A DNA stretch of 56,171 nucleotides. It comes from Bryobacteraceae bacterium (GTDB lineage Bacteria; Acidobacteriota; Terriglobia; Bryobacterales; Bryobacteraceae). Shown here in pieces: positions 43,111 to 51,834 of the stretch. Below the pieces are notes generated by a model. The model had not been told where the DNA came from. It did no database searches and saw only the letters and a list, made by a program, of their open reading frames with translations. The DNA lies in contig JAICXK010000003.1 of NCBI GenBank assembly GCA_025980435.1, positions 1 to 56,171 of the forward strand, given 5' to 3'. The position numbers and the translations under genes were made by a program. The number at the start of each line of letters is the position of its first letter. The stretch's first letter is position 1.

Positions 43111-45876
43111 ATGTACCAGACCAAGCGAATCGGCCTGTTGGCCGCGTGTGTTTCCGCTGTTTTACTTGCCGGCGCGTCGCAAGCTGACCAGCAATCCGGT
43201 GTTCCGCAGATCGTTTTTGAGAAGTACACGCTACCGAATGGCCTCCAGGTCATCCTGCACGTGGATCGCAAACTGCCCATGGTTCACGTGAACTCGTGGT
43301 ATCACGTGGGATCGAAGAATGAACGCGTAGGCCGCACAGGCTTCGCCCATCTCTTTGAGCACATGATGTTCGAGGGCTCGAAAGATGCCAATGGCAAGTA
43401 CTTCGGGTTTATTGAAAAGGCCGGCGCGAACCTGTTCGAGGGCGGCGTCAACGGAACAACAAATGAAGACCGGACCAATTACTTTGAGACAGTCCCTTCG
43501 GCCAATCTGGAATACGTCCTATGGCTGGAATCCGATCGGCTGGCGACGTTGACGGACGTTCTCACGAAAGCGAAGCTCGATAACGAGCGCGAAATTGTCC
43601 GCAACGAACGGCGCCAGGGTCTTGAGAACCAACCCTACGGGCGCGCGTTCATGCTCTTACAGACTAATGTCTTCCCGGCCGGTCATCCGTATTCGCACGA
43701 TGTGATTGGCAGCCATGAGGACCTGCTGGCGGCAAGCGTGGATGACGTGAAGGCGTTCTTTCACCAGTACTACACGCCGAACAACTTATCGCTGGCCATT
43801 ACGGGCGATTTCGATCCTGCCGAAGCGAAGCGCCTGATCGGGAAGTACTACGGCCCGATCCCGCCCGGGCCGCCGCTGGACCGGCCGAAGCACTGGGTGG
43901 AACCCCTGGCGAATCAAAAAATCATCGAAGTCAGCGATCATGTTCCGCAGGAGCGCACGTATTTCGGGTGGCCTTCCCCGGCCTTCTTCGATGCAGGCGA
44001 TGCGGATCTGGACCTGACCTCGTTCATTCTCACGGACGGGCTTTCTTCGCGGCTGCAGCATTCGCTGGTTTACGACAAGCAGCTTTGCTCGAATGTGTTC
44101 TCATTCCAGGCGTCTTCTGAAATCGCCGGAATGTTCATCATTCAGGCTACGGTCCGGCCGGGCGCCTCGCTGGGACAAGTAGAGCAGGTGGTCACGGAGG
44201 AAATTGCGCGCCTGGCGAAAGAAGGCCCAACAACCGCGGAACTGAATCGCGCGAAAGCCAAGTGGGAATTGCAGTACCTGACCGGCCTGGAGCGCATCGG
44301 CGGCTTCGGCGGACAAGCGGACCTGCTGAACCAATACAACACATTTTTAGGCGATCCGAACAAATTCGCTGAGGATGTTGCACGTCATCGCAATGCGACG
44401 ACGGATTCGGTCCGACAGGCGGCGTCGAAATGGCTTGACACATCAAATCGCGTACTGGTCCGTTTCCACCCGGACAGGGCCAAGCTCGATACAACCGCAC
44501 AGGTCGACCGCTCCAAGCAGCCGGAACTTGGCGCCGACCGTCCGTTCCATGCACCCGAGGTGGCGACCGCAAAGCTGGACAACGGAATGGGCGTCGTGGT
44601 GGTGGAGCGGAAGGATCTGCCGAAGGTTTCGATCACGTTCGCAACGCGCGCAGGAAGCGTTTACGATCCGCCTGCCAAGGAAGGGCTAGCCAGCTTGACC
44701 GCGGAAAGTGTCACGCGCGGCACCAAGAGCAGGAAGGCGCTGGAAATTGACGATGCGCTGGCGGACCTGGGGACCTCCGCGCAGGCGAGTTCGGCCCGCG
44801 AGTATTCGACCGTTAATCTGGAAGTGCTGGAGAAGAACCTTCCCGCGGCGCTGGGTATTGTTTCCGACATCGTTCGAAACCCGACTTTCCCCGCCGACGA
44901 AGTGGACCGGGAAAAAAAGCAGACCCTGGATTCTCTGTCGCAGGCGGAAAACAACCCACGCATGATCGCGGCCCGGCTTAGCACCATGTTGGCGTTCGGC
45001 CGCGAGCACCCCTACGGGCATCCGGTTCGCGGGTTCCCGGCTGCGGTCAGCAAGCTCACCGCGGCCGATCTTGCGACCTTCCATCAGAAGTACTGGAAGC
45101 CGGGGAGTTCGGCGCTCGTCTTAGTAGGCGATGTTTCGCTCCAGCAGGCGCTTGGATTGGCAAAAGGACAGTTCGGCTCATGGTCCGGCGGTAGCGCGGC
45201 GGCGCCGCTGGTTCCCGAGCCCCACCCGCTCGGTCCCGGAAAAGTGTACCTGGTAAACCGGCCCGACGCCGCACAGACGTATGTCGAAGAGATTCTGCCC
45301 GCGCCGCGGCGCGATGCTCCTGATTATTACGCGTTCAGCCTGGCAAATGTCGTGTGGGGCGGGTCAGCGGGCGCGCGATTGGGAATGAACTTGCGCGAAG
45401 AAAAGGGCTACTCGTACGGCGTGTTCTCGTTTCCAGATTTCTTTTCGAAATACGGCGTCTGGGTGGCGGGCGGCGGGGTTCAGACAGACAAGACCAAAGA
45501 ATCGGTGGTGGAATTTCAGAAGGAGTTGAAATTCATTGCCGGCGAGAAACCAATAACGGAGAGCGAGCTCACCGGTGCGAAGAGCAACCGGGTGCGCGGG
45601 TATGCACAACAGTTCGAATCGATGAACCGCGTATCGCAGCAGATTGTGGAGCTCTGGGCTTTGGGACTTCCCTTCTCCGAGTTGCAGCGCGAGCCGGACG
45701 AACTGGCAAAGGCCACGCTTGCTAGCGTCAATGCGGCCGCTGAAAAGTATGCGACGCCTGCACAAAGCACGCTGCTCTTGGTTGGAGATCTTTCAAAGAT
45801 CGAGGCAGGTGTGCGCAGCCTGGACGTTGGTGAGATCGTCCAGTTGAATGCTGAAGGAAAGCCAGTCGGCAAATAA
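43111..45876 (+). CDS. Secreted double-domain M16 (insulinase/pitrilysin) metalloprotease
   Basis: A 921-residue protein, exported by the signal peptide in MYQTKRIGLLAACVSAVLLA. Two M16 halves are fused in one chain. The first carries the inverted zinc motif HxxEH as H80-L-F-E83-H84 (GFAHLFEHMMFEG), with the third ligand glutamate in the NEREIVRNERRQG helix. The second half starts near residue 490 (FITFATRAGSVYDPPAKEGLASL) and lacks HxxEH, as usual for the inactive partner half. Each half is followed by a helical inactive M16C domain. The two halves form one peptidase chamber. It probably cuts peptides in the periplasm. Starts at ATG 43111, the first with a signal. Confidence 0.9.
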   Translation: MYQTKRIGLLAACVSAVLLAGASQADQQSGVPQIVFEKYTLPNGLQVILHVDRKLPMVHVNSWYHVGSKNERVGRTGFAHLFEHMMFEGSKDANGKYFGFIEKAGANLFEGGVNGTTNEDRTNYFETVPSANLEYVLWLESDRLATLTDVLTKAKLDNEREIVRNERRQGLENQPYGRAFMLLQTNVFPAGHPYSHDVIGSHEDLLAASVDDVKAFFHQYYTPNNLSLAITGDFDPAEAKRLIGKYYGPIPPGPPLDRPKHWVEPLANQKIIEVSDHVPQERTYFGWPSPAFFDAGDADLDLTSFILTDGLSSRLQHSLVYDKQLCSNVFSFQASSEIAGMFIIQATVRPGASLGQVEQVVTEEIARLAKEGPTTAELNRAKAKWELQYLTGLERIGGFGGQADLLNQYNTFLGDPNKFAEDVARHRNATTDSVRQAASKWLDTSNRVLVRFHPDRAKLDTTAQVDRSKQPELGADRPFHAPEVATAKLDNGMGVVVVERKDLPKVSITFATRAGSVYDPPAKEGLASLTAESVTRGTKSRKALEIDDALADLGTSAQASSAREYSTVNLEVLEKNLPAALGIVSDIVRNPTFPADEVDREKKQTLDSLSQAENNPRMIAARLSTMLAFGREHPYGHPVRGFPAAVSKLTAADLATFHQKYWKPGSSALVLVGDVSLQQALGLAKGQFGSWSGGSAAAPLVPEPHPLGPGKVYLVNRPDAAQTYVEEILPAPRRDAPDYYAFSLANVVWGGSAGARLGMNLREEKGYSYGVFSFPDFFSKYGVWVAGGGVQTDKTKESVVEFQKELKFIAGEKPITESELTGAKSNRVRGYAQQFESMNRVSQQIVELWALGLPFSELQREPDELAKATLASVNAAAEKYATPAQSTLLLVGDLSKIEAGVRSLDVGEIVQLNAEGKPVGK

Positions 45877-47334
45877 CTATTCGGTCTTCCAGCAGATGAG
45901 CTTCAGATTTGTCATCTCTTCGATGGCATAGCGGGGGCCTTCACGCCCGAGGCCGCTACCCTTCGTTCCGCCATAGGGCATGTGATCGAGGCGGAAAGCC
46001 GGGACGTCGTTGATCAGCACGCCGCCAAATTGCAGTTTGCGCACAGAGGAAAAGGCGCGTGGAAGATTGTTCGTGAAAATCCCGGCCTGCAAACCATAGG
46101 GAGTGCTGTTTACTTGGGAAATCGCGTCTTCGATCTGGTTGTAACGATAAACGGCAAGAACGGGACCGAAGACTTCCTCGCAGGAGATGCGGGCGGAAGC
46201 AGGTACGTTCGTCAGAATTACCGGCTCCAGCGTCGCAAACCGGCGGTTACCCCCGCACAGCACATGTGCGCCGGCATCGGTCGCTTGCCGGATCCACGAT
46301 TCGACCCGAATCGCGGCGGCTTCGTCGATCAGAGAGGAAATATCGGTTGAGGCTTCGTAGGGATGACCGATACGGAGCTGCTGCGTGGCTTGGAGAAGTC
46401 CTTTCAGGTATGCATCCGCGATCGATTCGTGAACAAAGACCCGTTGAAGCGAGAGGCACACCTGGCCGCTATGGCTGAAGGCGCCCTGAACCGAACGAGT
46501 GATGGCGGTTGGGAGATCCGCATCGGGTTCGATGATAGCGGCGGAATTATTACCCAGCTCGAGCGTGACGCGTTTCAAGCCAGCCTTGGCGCGGACCGCG
46601 GAGCCCACCCGCATACTTCCGGTAAACGTAACCATTGCAATTGCCGGATCTTTAAGCATGCGATCGGCAAGGGCCGGCCCGTCGCCGGTAATCACGTTGT
46701 AGGCGCCTGTGGGAGCGCCCGCGCGCGTAACAAGTTCGGCAAGGCGCAGCGCGCTGAATGGCGTTCGTTCGGCAGGCTTATGCACAACCGCGTTGCCGGC
46801 GGCCAGCGCGGGAGCGAGCTTATGCAGCGTCAGATTCAGCGGGAAATTGAACGGCGTGATCGCGCCGATGATGCCTAGCGGCTCGCGGATCGTCATGGCC
46901 ATGCGTCGTTCGCCACCGGGGCTGAAATCCATGGGCACTACGTCGCCATGCAGTTGGCGCGCTTCGTGAGCCGCCGCAACGAGTGTGTTCACACTCCGGC
47001 CGGCCTCGATGCGCGCTTCCTTGATCGGCTTGCCGCTCTCCGAACAGATCAGTTGAGCAAGCTCCTCTGCGGCGCCGCGAAGCTCTTCCCCGATGCGGAG
47101 TAGAAGATCGGCACGCTCGTGATTGGCGAGCGCGGCCATGGCGCGTGCGCCTTCCGTTGCGGCAGTTACCGCCTGGTCCACATGACTGTCTTCAGCATGC
47201 GCAACCAAGCCGATAGCAGAGCCGTCGTACGGAAGCCTGACTTCGTCGTAGTTCGGAGTCTCTACCCATGCATCGCCGACGTACAAACCACGTTTGGCGG
47301 AGACTAGCGGTTCCGAGGTGGAAGCAGAGGCCAT
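45877..47334 (-). CDS. NAD(P)-dependent aldehyde dehydrogenase
   Basis: A 485-residue aldehyde dehydrogenase superfamily protein. The catalytic cysteine is in FSHSGQVCLSLQRVFV, the general base glutamate in RVTLELGNNSAAIIEPD and the cofactor motif TFTGSMRVGSAV. Residues GIIGAITPFNFPLNLTLHKLAPALAAGN with the K in HKPAERTP bind NAD(P). It may be succinate-semialdehyde-, glycolaldehyde- or lactaldehyde-like. It lies 10 bases after the Tat-exported subunit gene of the GMC oxidoreductase, so it may handle the aldehyde product. Stop codons of this gene and the convergent M16 gene abut with no gap. Confidence 0.88.
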   Translation of the reverse strand: MASASTSEPLVSAKRGLYVGDAWVETPNYDEVRLPYDGSAIGLVAHAEDSHVDQAVTAATEGARAMAALANHERADLLLRIGEELRGAAEELAQLICSESGKPIKEARIEAGRSVNTLVAAAHEARQLHGDVVPMDFSPGGERRMAMTIREPLGIIGAITPFNFPLNLTLHKLAPALAAGNAVVHKPAERTPFSALRLAELVTRAGAPTGAYNVITGDGPALADRMLKDPAIAMVTFTGSMRVGSAVRAKAGLKRVTLELGNNSAAIIEPDADLPTAITRSVQGAFSHSGQVCLSLQRVFVHESIADAYLKGLLQATQQLRIGHPYEASTDISSLIDEAAAIRVESWIRQATDAGAHVLCGGNRRFATLEPVILTNVPASARISCEEVFGPVLAVYRYNQIEDAISQVNSTPYGLQAGIFTNNLPRAFSSVRKLQFGGVLINDVPAFRLDHMPYGGTKGSGLGREGPRYAIEEMTNLKLICWKTE

Positions 47335-47344
47335 ACCCTTAGTG

Positions 47345-48013
47345 TCACTCCTTTTTAGCTCTACACCCCGGGGAACTTGCGTAGAAACCGTTGCCTCTGA
47401 AATCCAACTCTTTCAATCCGGTTCGCGATGTGTAAAATCCCCGAATCGTTTCGGACTTGATGAATGCGAAGAAGCGTGTCCCGGCGTTTTCGTCATTCTT
47501 ATCCGGCCGTGCATCGCTGATCGAATTCAACAGCTCGATTTGCCGGTTTGCATCGAGCGAAACAAAGTCGCCTCTTTCGCGAAGCCAGGCGAGTCCCTCG
47601 CGGCAGATTGTCTGCGGATCGAATGATTCGATGTCGTGCACGGAGGCGCCGCCGTAATAAGCGATAGCCAGTGTCCGATACTGCGATTCCAGTCCTGTTG
47701 CGGCGGCCCGTACGCCAGCCGAGCTGGAGACCTTAAGATCGATCCACGCGGCGACCTCCCCGGCAACCGGCGTGCCCGGCTCCTCGCCCAGGATCAATTC
47801 CGCGATCTTGCGGATGATAGCGAACTCGGGAGGCGAGAAAAACCGGGGCGCGGGAGACTGGAACGTTCCGGCGCTCATCAGCGCGTGTCCAAGGTGCTCA
47901 GAAGAAGGCAGGTAGAGACCTGGAGGCAAGAGCGTGCCAGCTGGAAGGAGACCCGAAGCTCCCATGCCGGCTGCCGCTCCTCCAACCGTCAGCATCCAAT
48001 CGCGACGATTCAT
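47345..48013 (-). CDS. Gluconate 2-dehydrogenase subunit 3-like protein (Tat-exported)
   Basis: A 222-residue small subunit of FAD-linked sugar or polyol dehydrogenases. A twin-arginine leader (NRRDWMLTVGGAAAGMGASG) is followed by the family core FFSPPEFAIIRKIAELILGEEPGTPVAGEVAAWIDLKVS and further helical segments. In known enzymes this subunit forms the export escort and stabilises the large flavoprotein. The start overlaps the GMC oxidoreductase stop by four bases in the right order for an operon. The third, cytochrome c subunit of such enzymes is not seen here. Confidence 0.85.
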   Translation of the reverse strand: MNRRDWMLTVGGAAAGMGASGLLPAGTLLPPGLYLPSSEHLGHALMSAGTFQSPAPRFFSPPEFAIIRKIAELILGEEPGTPVAGEVAAWIDLKVSSSAGVRAAATGLESQYRTLAIAYYGGASVHDIESFDPQTICREGLAWLRERGDFVSLDANRQIELLNSISDARPDKNDENAGTRFFAFIKSETIRGFYTSRTGLKELDFRGNGFYASSPGCRAKKE

Positions 48014-49704
48014 AACTCGCCCTTTCGGCGCGCCTCGATGATATGATCCGCGGCGCGCGCTGAAATCGCCATGATCGTGAGAGTCGGCTCATAGCAGCCT
48101 TGCGTAACGAAAGCGGCGCCATCAGTTACAAATATGTTCTTCACGTCGTGGACGCGGTTATAGCGGTTCAGAACGCTCTTTTTAGGATCGTTTCCCATGC
48201 GTGCAGTGCCGCATTCGTGAATGTTCTTGCCGAAGATGCTGAGGGCCTGATTGGGCGGAGCCGGGTCCTTTACTTTCATGGCGTCTAAAATATCGCCGAT
48301 GTCCTGGCGCATCGCTTTCGCCATTGCGCGCTCATTCTCGCCGTAGCTGGCGTGAATGTGGAGAACCGGAATTCCCCAGGCGTCCTTCCTATCCGGATCC
48401 AATTCGACATAGCTGTCGTGGCGCGGAAGACATTCGCCCTGCGCTTCAATACCGAAATAGTAAGGGATCTGGCTGCGTACCGAGTCACGCCAGCGGCGGC
48501 CGTATCCAGACAGCGAAAAGGCCTGTTCATACAATTGCTGGCTGGCGTCGCCGTCGAAACGATAGCCGCGCAGGAAGCTCTTGTTCCTGTGTCCTTCGGT
48601 GTTGGCGTATTTCGGAATGAGATAGCCGCAGGGATTGCCGGTTGGTTCGCGCTTTGAACCTTTCAGCGACGCGAGTTCACCACCCGCGCCTTCCACCGTG
48701 AAGTGATCCATCAGGTAATGGCCGAGGATGCCGCTCGAATTCCCAATGCCATTGGGGAAACGCGGCGATCTGGAATTTAACAGGATGCGCGTCGATTCGA
48801 GAGTCGCAGCGGCGAGCACAACGATCTTTGCGCGGGCTTCACTGTGAATTTTTGTTTCCCGGCCGATATAGTAGACGCCGGTTGCCTGGCCATCGGTATT
48901 CGTGAGGATGTGGCTCACGATCGCGTCGCTCAGCAAAGTGAAGCGCCCGGTACGAGCGGCGGCCGGCAGCGTGACCGATGGACTGTTGAAGTATGAGGCG
49001 GTGTAGCAGCCGCGCTGGCATTCGTTACAGTAATGGCACGCTGGACGGCCGTTATGCGGCACAGTCAGGTTCGCGACTCGATCCGGCATGACTCGCCACC
49101 CAAAGCGCTTTTCGATCACTCCTTTCGCCAGAACAGTACCGCAAGAGAGATTCATCGGCGGAAGAAACTTTCCGTCCGGCATCTGCGGAAGCGCCTCATG
49201 AGAGGCGCTCACGCCGATAAAGCTCTCGACTTTGTCGTAGTACGGCTCAAGTTCCGCATAATCGAAAGGCCAATCTTGTTCGTATCCATCGCGACTGGCG
49301 GCTTTAAATTCGTAATCGCTATAGCGGTAGCTTTCGCGCGCCCAGCAGAAAGTCTTCCCGCCGACCTGCCTGCCGCGTATCCACATAAATGGCTTGTCTG
49401 ACGGAAAGGTGTACGGGTGTTCCGTGTCATTTATAAAAAACTGGTGGCTGTACTCGTCGCAGGCATAGCAGAGGCGCTGAACCGGCTGTTCGGCAAGTAA
49501 CCTCTTCTGATCTCCGAAGCCGCGAAATTTCATCTGATAAGGCCAGACGTGCTCGGTAAAGTCGCGCGTGGGGATACGCGGCGGGCCGGCTTCAAGCATC
49601 AGGACGTCCATGCCTTGTTCTGTCAGTTCCTTGGCGACCCAGCCACCGCTTGCACCGGAGCCGACAATGAGCGCGTCGTAGATCTTGCGCTTCTGTGAGG
49701 ACAT
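48010..49704 (-). CDS. GMC family FAD-dependent oxidoreductase (sugar dehydrogenase large subunit)
   Basis: A 564-residue flavoprotein with the FAD-binding dinucleotide motif near the N-terminus (DALIVGSGASGGWVAKELTE), GMC signature-like VGGKTFCWARESYR and the C-terminal catalytic stretch HECGTARMGNDPKKSVLNRYNRVHDVKNIFVTDGAAF with the active-site histidine, ending EPTLTIMAISARAADHI. No signal peptide of its own, as expected for enzymes exported together with the Tat subunit next door. Together they resemble gluconate, glucoside-3- or sorbitol-type dehydrogenases; the electron acceptor is not in the window. First gene of the operon GMC - subunit 3 - aldehyde dehydrogenase. Confidence 0.9.
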   Translation of the reverse strand: MSSQKRKIYDALIVGSGASGGWVAKELTEQGMDVLMLEAGPPRIPTRDFTEHVWPYQMKFRGFGDQKRLLAEQPVQRLCYACDEYSHQFFINDTEHPYTFPSDKPFMWIRGRQVGGKTFCWARESYRYSDYEFKAASRDGYEQDWPFDYAELEPYYDKVESFIGVSASHEALPQMPDGKFLPPMNLSCGTVLAKGVIEKRFGWRVMPDRVANLTVPHNGRPACHYCNECQRGCYTASYFNSPSVTLPAAARTGRFTLLSDAIVSHILTNTDGQATGVYYIGRETKIHSEARAKIVVLAAATLESTRILLNSRSPRFPNGIGNSSGILGHYLMDHFTVEGAGGELASLKGSKREPTGNPCGYLIPKYANTEGHRNKSFLRGYRFDGDASQQLYEQAFSLSGYGRRWRDSVRSQIPYYFGIEAQGECLPRHDSYVELDPDRKDAWGIPVLHIHASYGENERAMAKAMRQDIGDILDAMKVKDPAPPNQALSIFGKNIHECGTARMGNDPKKSVLNRYNRVHDVKNIFVTDGAAFVTQGCYEPTLTIMAISARAADHIIEARRKGEL

Positions 49705-49821
49705 GCAAATAGATTATCCGGCTTGGCGTGTGGTGAAATAGTCACACCTCGGCGAAACCTGCGTCTAACGACTGCGCAGCTCGCGCGAGAGCCCAGAAAG
49801 AAAACTCGAAGGAGGCACACT

Positions 49822-50217
49822 ATGATCACCTTGGCGGACGCCCGGCGCATTATCGCCGCCGCGGAAAAGAAAGCTTCAGAAATCGGTCAGCCCATGAACA
49901 TCGCCGTGGTCGACGAAGGTGGAAACCTTGTCGCACACGTACGCATGGACAAGGCCTGGTTCGGAAGCGTCGATATATCCATCAAGAAGGCCTGGACATC
50001 CCGGGCATTTGATATTTCGACGAAGGAATTAGGCGAGTTGAGCCAGTCTGGCGATCAGTTCTTCGGCATTCACGCCTCGAACAACGGACGCGTGATGATT
50101 TTTGCAGGCGGCATTCCACTGAAACGCGGCGATCAGGTTGTGGGCGGAATCGGTGTCAGTGGCGGACTGGGCAAGCAGGACCAGGCTGTTGCCGAAGCCG
50201 GAGCCGCAGCGTTCTAG
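49822..50217 (+). CDS. HbpS/GlcG (DUF336) family heme-binding-like protein
   Basis: A 131-residue protein of the HbpS/GlcG family: ITLADARRIIAAAEKKASEIGQPMNIAVVDEGGNLVAHVRMD and GGIPLKRGDQVVGGIGVSGG with the typical end QDQAVAEAGAAAF. HbpS binds heme; GlcG sits in glycolate operons; the family is often found near flavin dehydrogenases. The ATG at 49822 follows AAGGAGG. It is the last chromosomal gene before the tRNA-linked integrative region and is divergent from the GMC operon. Cytoplasmic, since no signal is present. Confidence 0.86.
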   Translation: MITLADARRIIAAAEKKASEIGQPMNIAVVDEGGNLVAHVRMDKAWFGSVDISIKKAWTSRAFDISTKELGELSQSGDQFFGIHASNNGRVMIFAGGIPLKRGDQVVGGIGVSGGLGKQDQAVAEAGAAAF

Positions 50218-50242
50218 GCCATCGCCGCCGTAAAGATTTATG

Positions 50243-50292
50243 TGGTACGCCCGAGAGGATTCGAACCTCTGACCTTTTGCTCCGGAGGCAAA
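50243..50292 (-). repeat. tRNA-Arg(CCG) 3'-half duplicate, att copy 1
   Basis: The 50 bases match, as reverse complement, the CCA end, acceptor 3' strand, T arm and anticodon arm of a tRNA-Arg with anticodon CCG. The anticodon stem TTTGC/GCAAA and loop CTCCGGA are intact, but beyond it the sequence diverges, so no functional tRNA is encoded. The same 48-50 bases recur at 51389 and 56121. This is the outer (left) attachment site of the integrated array. Confidence 0.85.
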
Positions 50293-50349
50293 TGGTTCTC
50301 GACTATAGGAGCATTATTTGCAGGGCGAGCGCCAAAATTTGTCGTGTCT

Positions 50350-50377
50350 GGCCAATTTTAGGCCAACCCGATTTGAC
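50350..50377. repeat. Left arm repeat of unit 1
   Basis: A 28-base stretch starting GGCCAATTTTAGGCCAACCC and continuing to TTTGAC, matching the one at 51486 at 27 of 28 positions. It contains two GGCCAA half-sites, like the TTGGCC-rich right arms, and could be where the integrase arm domain binds. Confidence 0.65.
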
Positions 50378-50403
50378 ACACACGCGCGAGCACAGTCGAA
50401 TAG

Positions 50404-50883
50404 CTAGCGACCGGCAAAGCGGTCGAGGGTGGCTTTAAGCAAAGCCGGCGAGTATCGGAAATTCGTCGTCCTGAGTCGTTTGATCGCAGCAGTAAGGTCG
50501 ACGAGTCCTCGCGCTGAGGCCTCGCCCAATATGCCGAGTGTTCCGGTTACCTGCAAGCCCCGATCGACAGCTACCTGACGAGCCGATTTTTCGTCGAGCA
50601 GGATCACATTTGCTTTGACTAACTGCGCAAGGAGTATTGCGGCCTGCTCTCCCGCCTGTAACTTCTCCATCCCGGTCGTCGTCGGCGCCGAGCCTTCCTT
50701 GACGCCGATCCAGGATGGAGGGCTAAACGACCACTTGCGAACCGCTTCTGGCGCGTCCGCATGACGCAATTCAGCAAGCACGGCCTGAGGCACGAGCACA
50801 TCGTTGAATAGTCCGGGAAGAACGCTGATCTCGTCAATCAGAATCAAATAGCAGATTGGTGATGTATCCGAGACGGCAGTCAT
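50404..50883 (-). CDS. PIN-domain toxin (DUF3368 family)
   Basis: A 159-residue protein of the DUF3368 PIN family, RNA-cleaving toxins. Acidic PIN-type residues are in SDTSPICYLILIDE (near the N-terminus), the helix QAVLAELRHADA, AGEQAAILLAQL and VILLDEKSARQVAVDRG with the conserved D-E. Its ATG overlaps the antitoxin stop (ATGA), so the pair is co-translated. Cleaves RNA presumably when released. The only other gene of unit 1 is the antitoxin. Confidence 0.85.
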   Translation of the reverse strand: MTAVSDTSPICYLILIDEISVLPGLFNDVLVPQAVLAELRHADAPEAVRKWSFSPPSWIGVKEGSAPTTTGMEKLQAGEQAAILLAQLVKANVILLDEKSARQVAVDRGLQVTGTLGILGEASARGLVDLTAAIKRLRTTNFRYSPALLKATLDRFAGR

Positions 50884-51146
50884 AGCCGGGATGCATCACG
50901 GACCACCGTGAGATCCCGTTCCAGATCATCCATCGTGTAATCGTGGTATGCCTCGGCATGGCGCAGAAACGCCTCCGTTTCCCAGCGGGAGCGCAGACCA
51001 AGCATCTCTTGCACCTGTGCTGGCGTGATCATCCCAGCGCGATAAGCCTCAATAGCCACCGCTTGCAACACGGCTCGAGAGACCTCCCCTGCGCGAGCGC
51101 CGAGCGCACGCCCAATATCGTCCGGGATTTCTATGGCCACGTTCAC
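50880..51146 (-). CDS. Antitoxin, UPF0175 family
   Basis: An 88-residue UPF0175 protein, the usual antitoxin companion of DUF3368 toxins. Recognisable stretch: IEIPDDIGRALGARAGEVSRAVLQAVAIEAYRAGMITPAQVQEMLGLRSRWETEAFL, in which a helix-turn-helix begins near MITPAQVQEML. It begins at GTG 51146 with an upstream AAGGAC, and the two genes form a compact operon on the minus strand. It should both repress its own promoter and neutralise the toxin. Confidence 0.88.
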   Translation of the reverse strand: MNVAIEIPDDIGRALGARAGEVSRAVLQAVAIEAYRAGMITPAQVQEMLGLRSRWETEAFLRHAEAYHDYTMDDLERDLTVVRDASRL

Positions 51147-51276
51147 GCCTAAAGTCCTTTCTACACTTTAGCTGAAAGCTCCGTTCGGGTCCGTCAGGTT
51201 CCGTCGGCATACCGAACAAGGCCACAAGAGATAGGCTGACGACTCGATTCGTCCGGGCCAACTTGCGGCGCTTACG

Positions 51277-51301
51277 CTGGCCCAAGTTGGCCTAACCAGG
51301 C
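51277..51301. repeat. Right arm repeat of unit 1
   Basis: A 25-base stretch beginning CTGGCCCAAGTTGGCC, matching the one at 56020 at 22 of 25 positions and ending 88 bases before the tRNA-half copy 2. Further TTGGCC and GGCCAA words lie around it at 51256-51312. Probable arm-type site. Confidence 0.65.
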
Positions 51302-51388
51302 ATAACTTGGCCGAACTTGCCGAGCTAAAGAATTTTGCGACCGGCGACTCAAATGCTGTGTTTACAATAAATTACGTCCGAGGGAATT

Positions 51389-51436
51389 TGGTACGCCCGA
51401 GAGGATTCGAACCTCTGACCTTTTGCTCCGGAGGCA
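51389..51436 (-). repeat. tRNA-Arg(CCG) 3'-half duplicate, att copy 2
   Basis: The 48 bases match copies 1 and 3 exactly over the CCA, acceptor 3' strand, T arm and anticodon loop, then diverge two bases earlier than copy 1 (GGCAGCC instead of GGCAAA). It is the boundary between unit 1 and unit 2. Confidence 0.85.
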
Positions 51437-51485
51437 GCCTGAAATCTAGCATTTGCAATTCGGAAATCTGAAATCGTTCACCTCA

Positions 51486-51513
51486 GGCCAATTTTGGGCC
51501 AACCCGATTTGAC
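51486..51513. repeat. Left arm repeat of unit 2
   Basis: A 28-base stretch GGCCAATTTTGGGCCAACCC continuing to TTTGAC, with one base different from the unit 1 copy, 97 bases inside the tRNA repeat. The close identity shows the two units share the same integration machinery. Confidence 0.65.
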
Positions 51514-51576
51514 CACGCGCGCACCAAGCACGGTTGTGTGGCCCGTTCAACCCTGTCAAAATGTGTATAAGAGCTG

Positions 51577-51831
51577 ATGTCCACGGAAGCCAAAAATATT
51601 CGTCTTGATGAAGCCGTGCTCGCTGCATTACGGGAGGTAGCCGCCCGCCGTCACAAAACGATTGACGAAATGGCTAGTGAGGCCGTAAGCGAAGGGCTCA
51701 AAATCGAACGGCTGAACCGCGTGCAGGCGCTGCTGTCGAAAGGACACCGCCACGGGGCAGCGAGTGCTATCCCGGAGGATAGCGTCGTGGATTTGATTCA
51801 TGCCGAGCGGAAGCAACGTCGCACACGATAG
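51577..51831 (+). CDS. Ribbon-helix-helix-like antitoxin
   Basis: An 84-residue protein. The part RLDEAVLAALREVAARRHKTIDEMASEAVSEGLK is the kind of sequence found in CopG/RHH antitoxins, though no strongly diagnostic motif is present. The C-terminal segment (about 55-84) ends very basic (AERKQRRTR). It lies directly before the PIN-family toxin with only three bases between stop and start, which supports an antitoxin role. A possible -10 TATAAG precedes the start at about 15 bases. Confidence 0.65.
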   Translation: MSTEAKNIRLDEAVLAALREVAARRHKTIDEMASEAVSEGLKIERLNRVQALLSKGHRHGAASAIPEDSVVDLIHAERKQRRTR

Positions 51832-51834
51832 CCG

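Larger units (their letters stand above)
50243..51388. mobile_element. Unit 1: tRNA-flanked 1.15 kb cassette with a toxin-antitoxin pair
   Basis: The segment between tRNA-half copies 1 and 2, in direct orientation. It contains only a PIN-type toxin gene and its antitoxin. Its left arm (50350) and right arm (51277) are nearly the same as the arms of unit 2 at comparable distances from the tRNA repeats (107 versus 97 bases on the left, 88 versus 77 on the right), so it belongs to the same element family. It lacks an integrase and would need one in trans. Confidence 0.7.

Noticed and set aside
50243-51436. tRNA-Arg sequences at copies 1 and 2 as working tRNA genes
   Set aside because: Only the 3' half is present; sequence beyond the anticodon stem cannot form a D arm or acceptor 5' strand.
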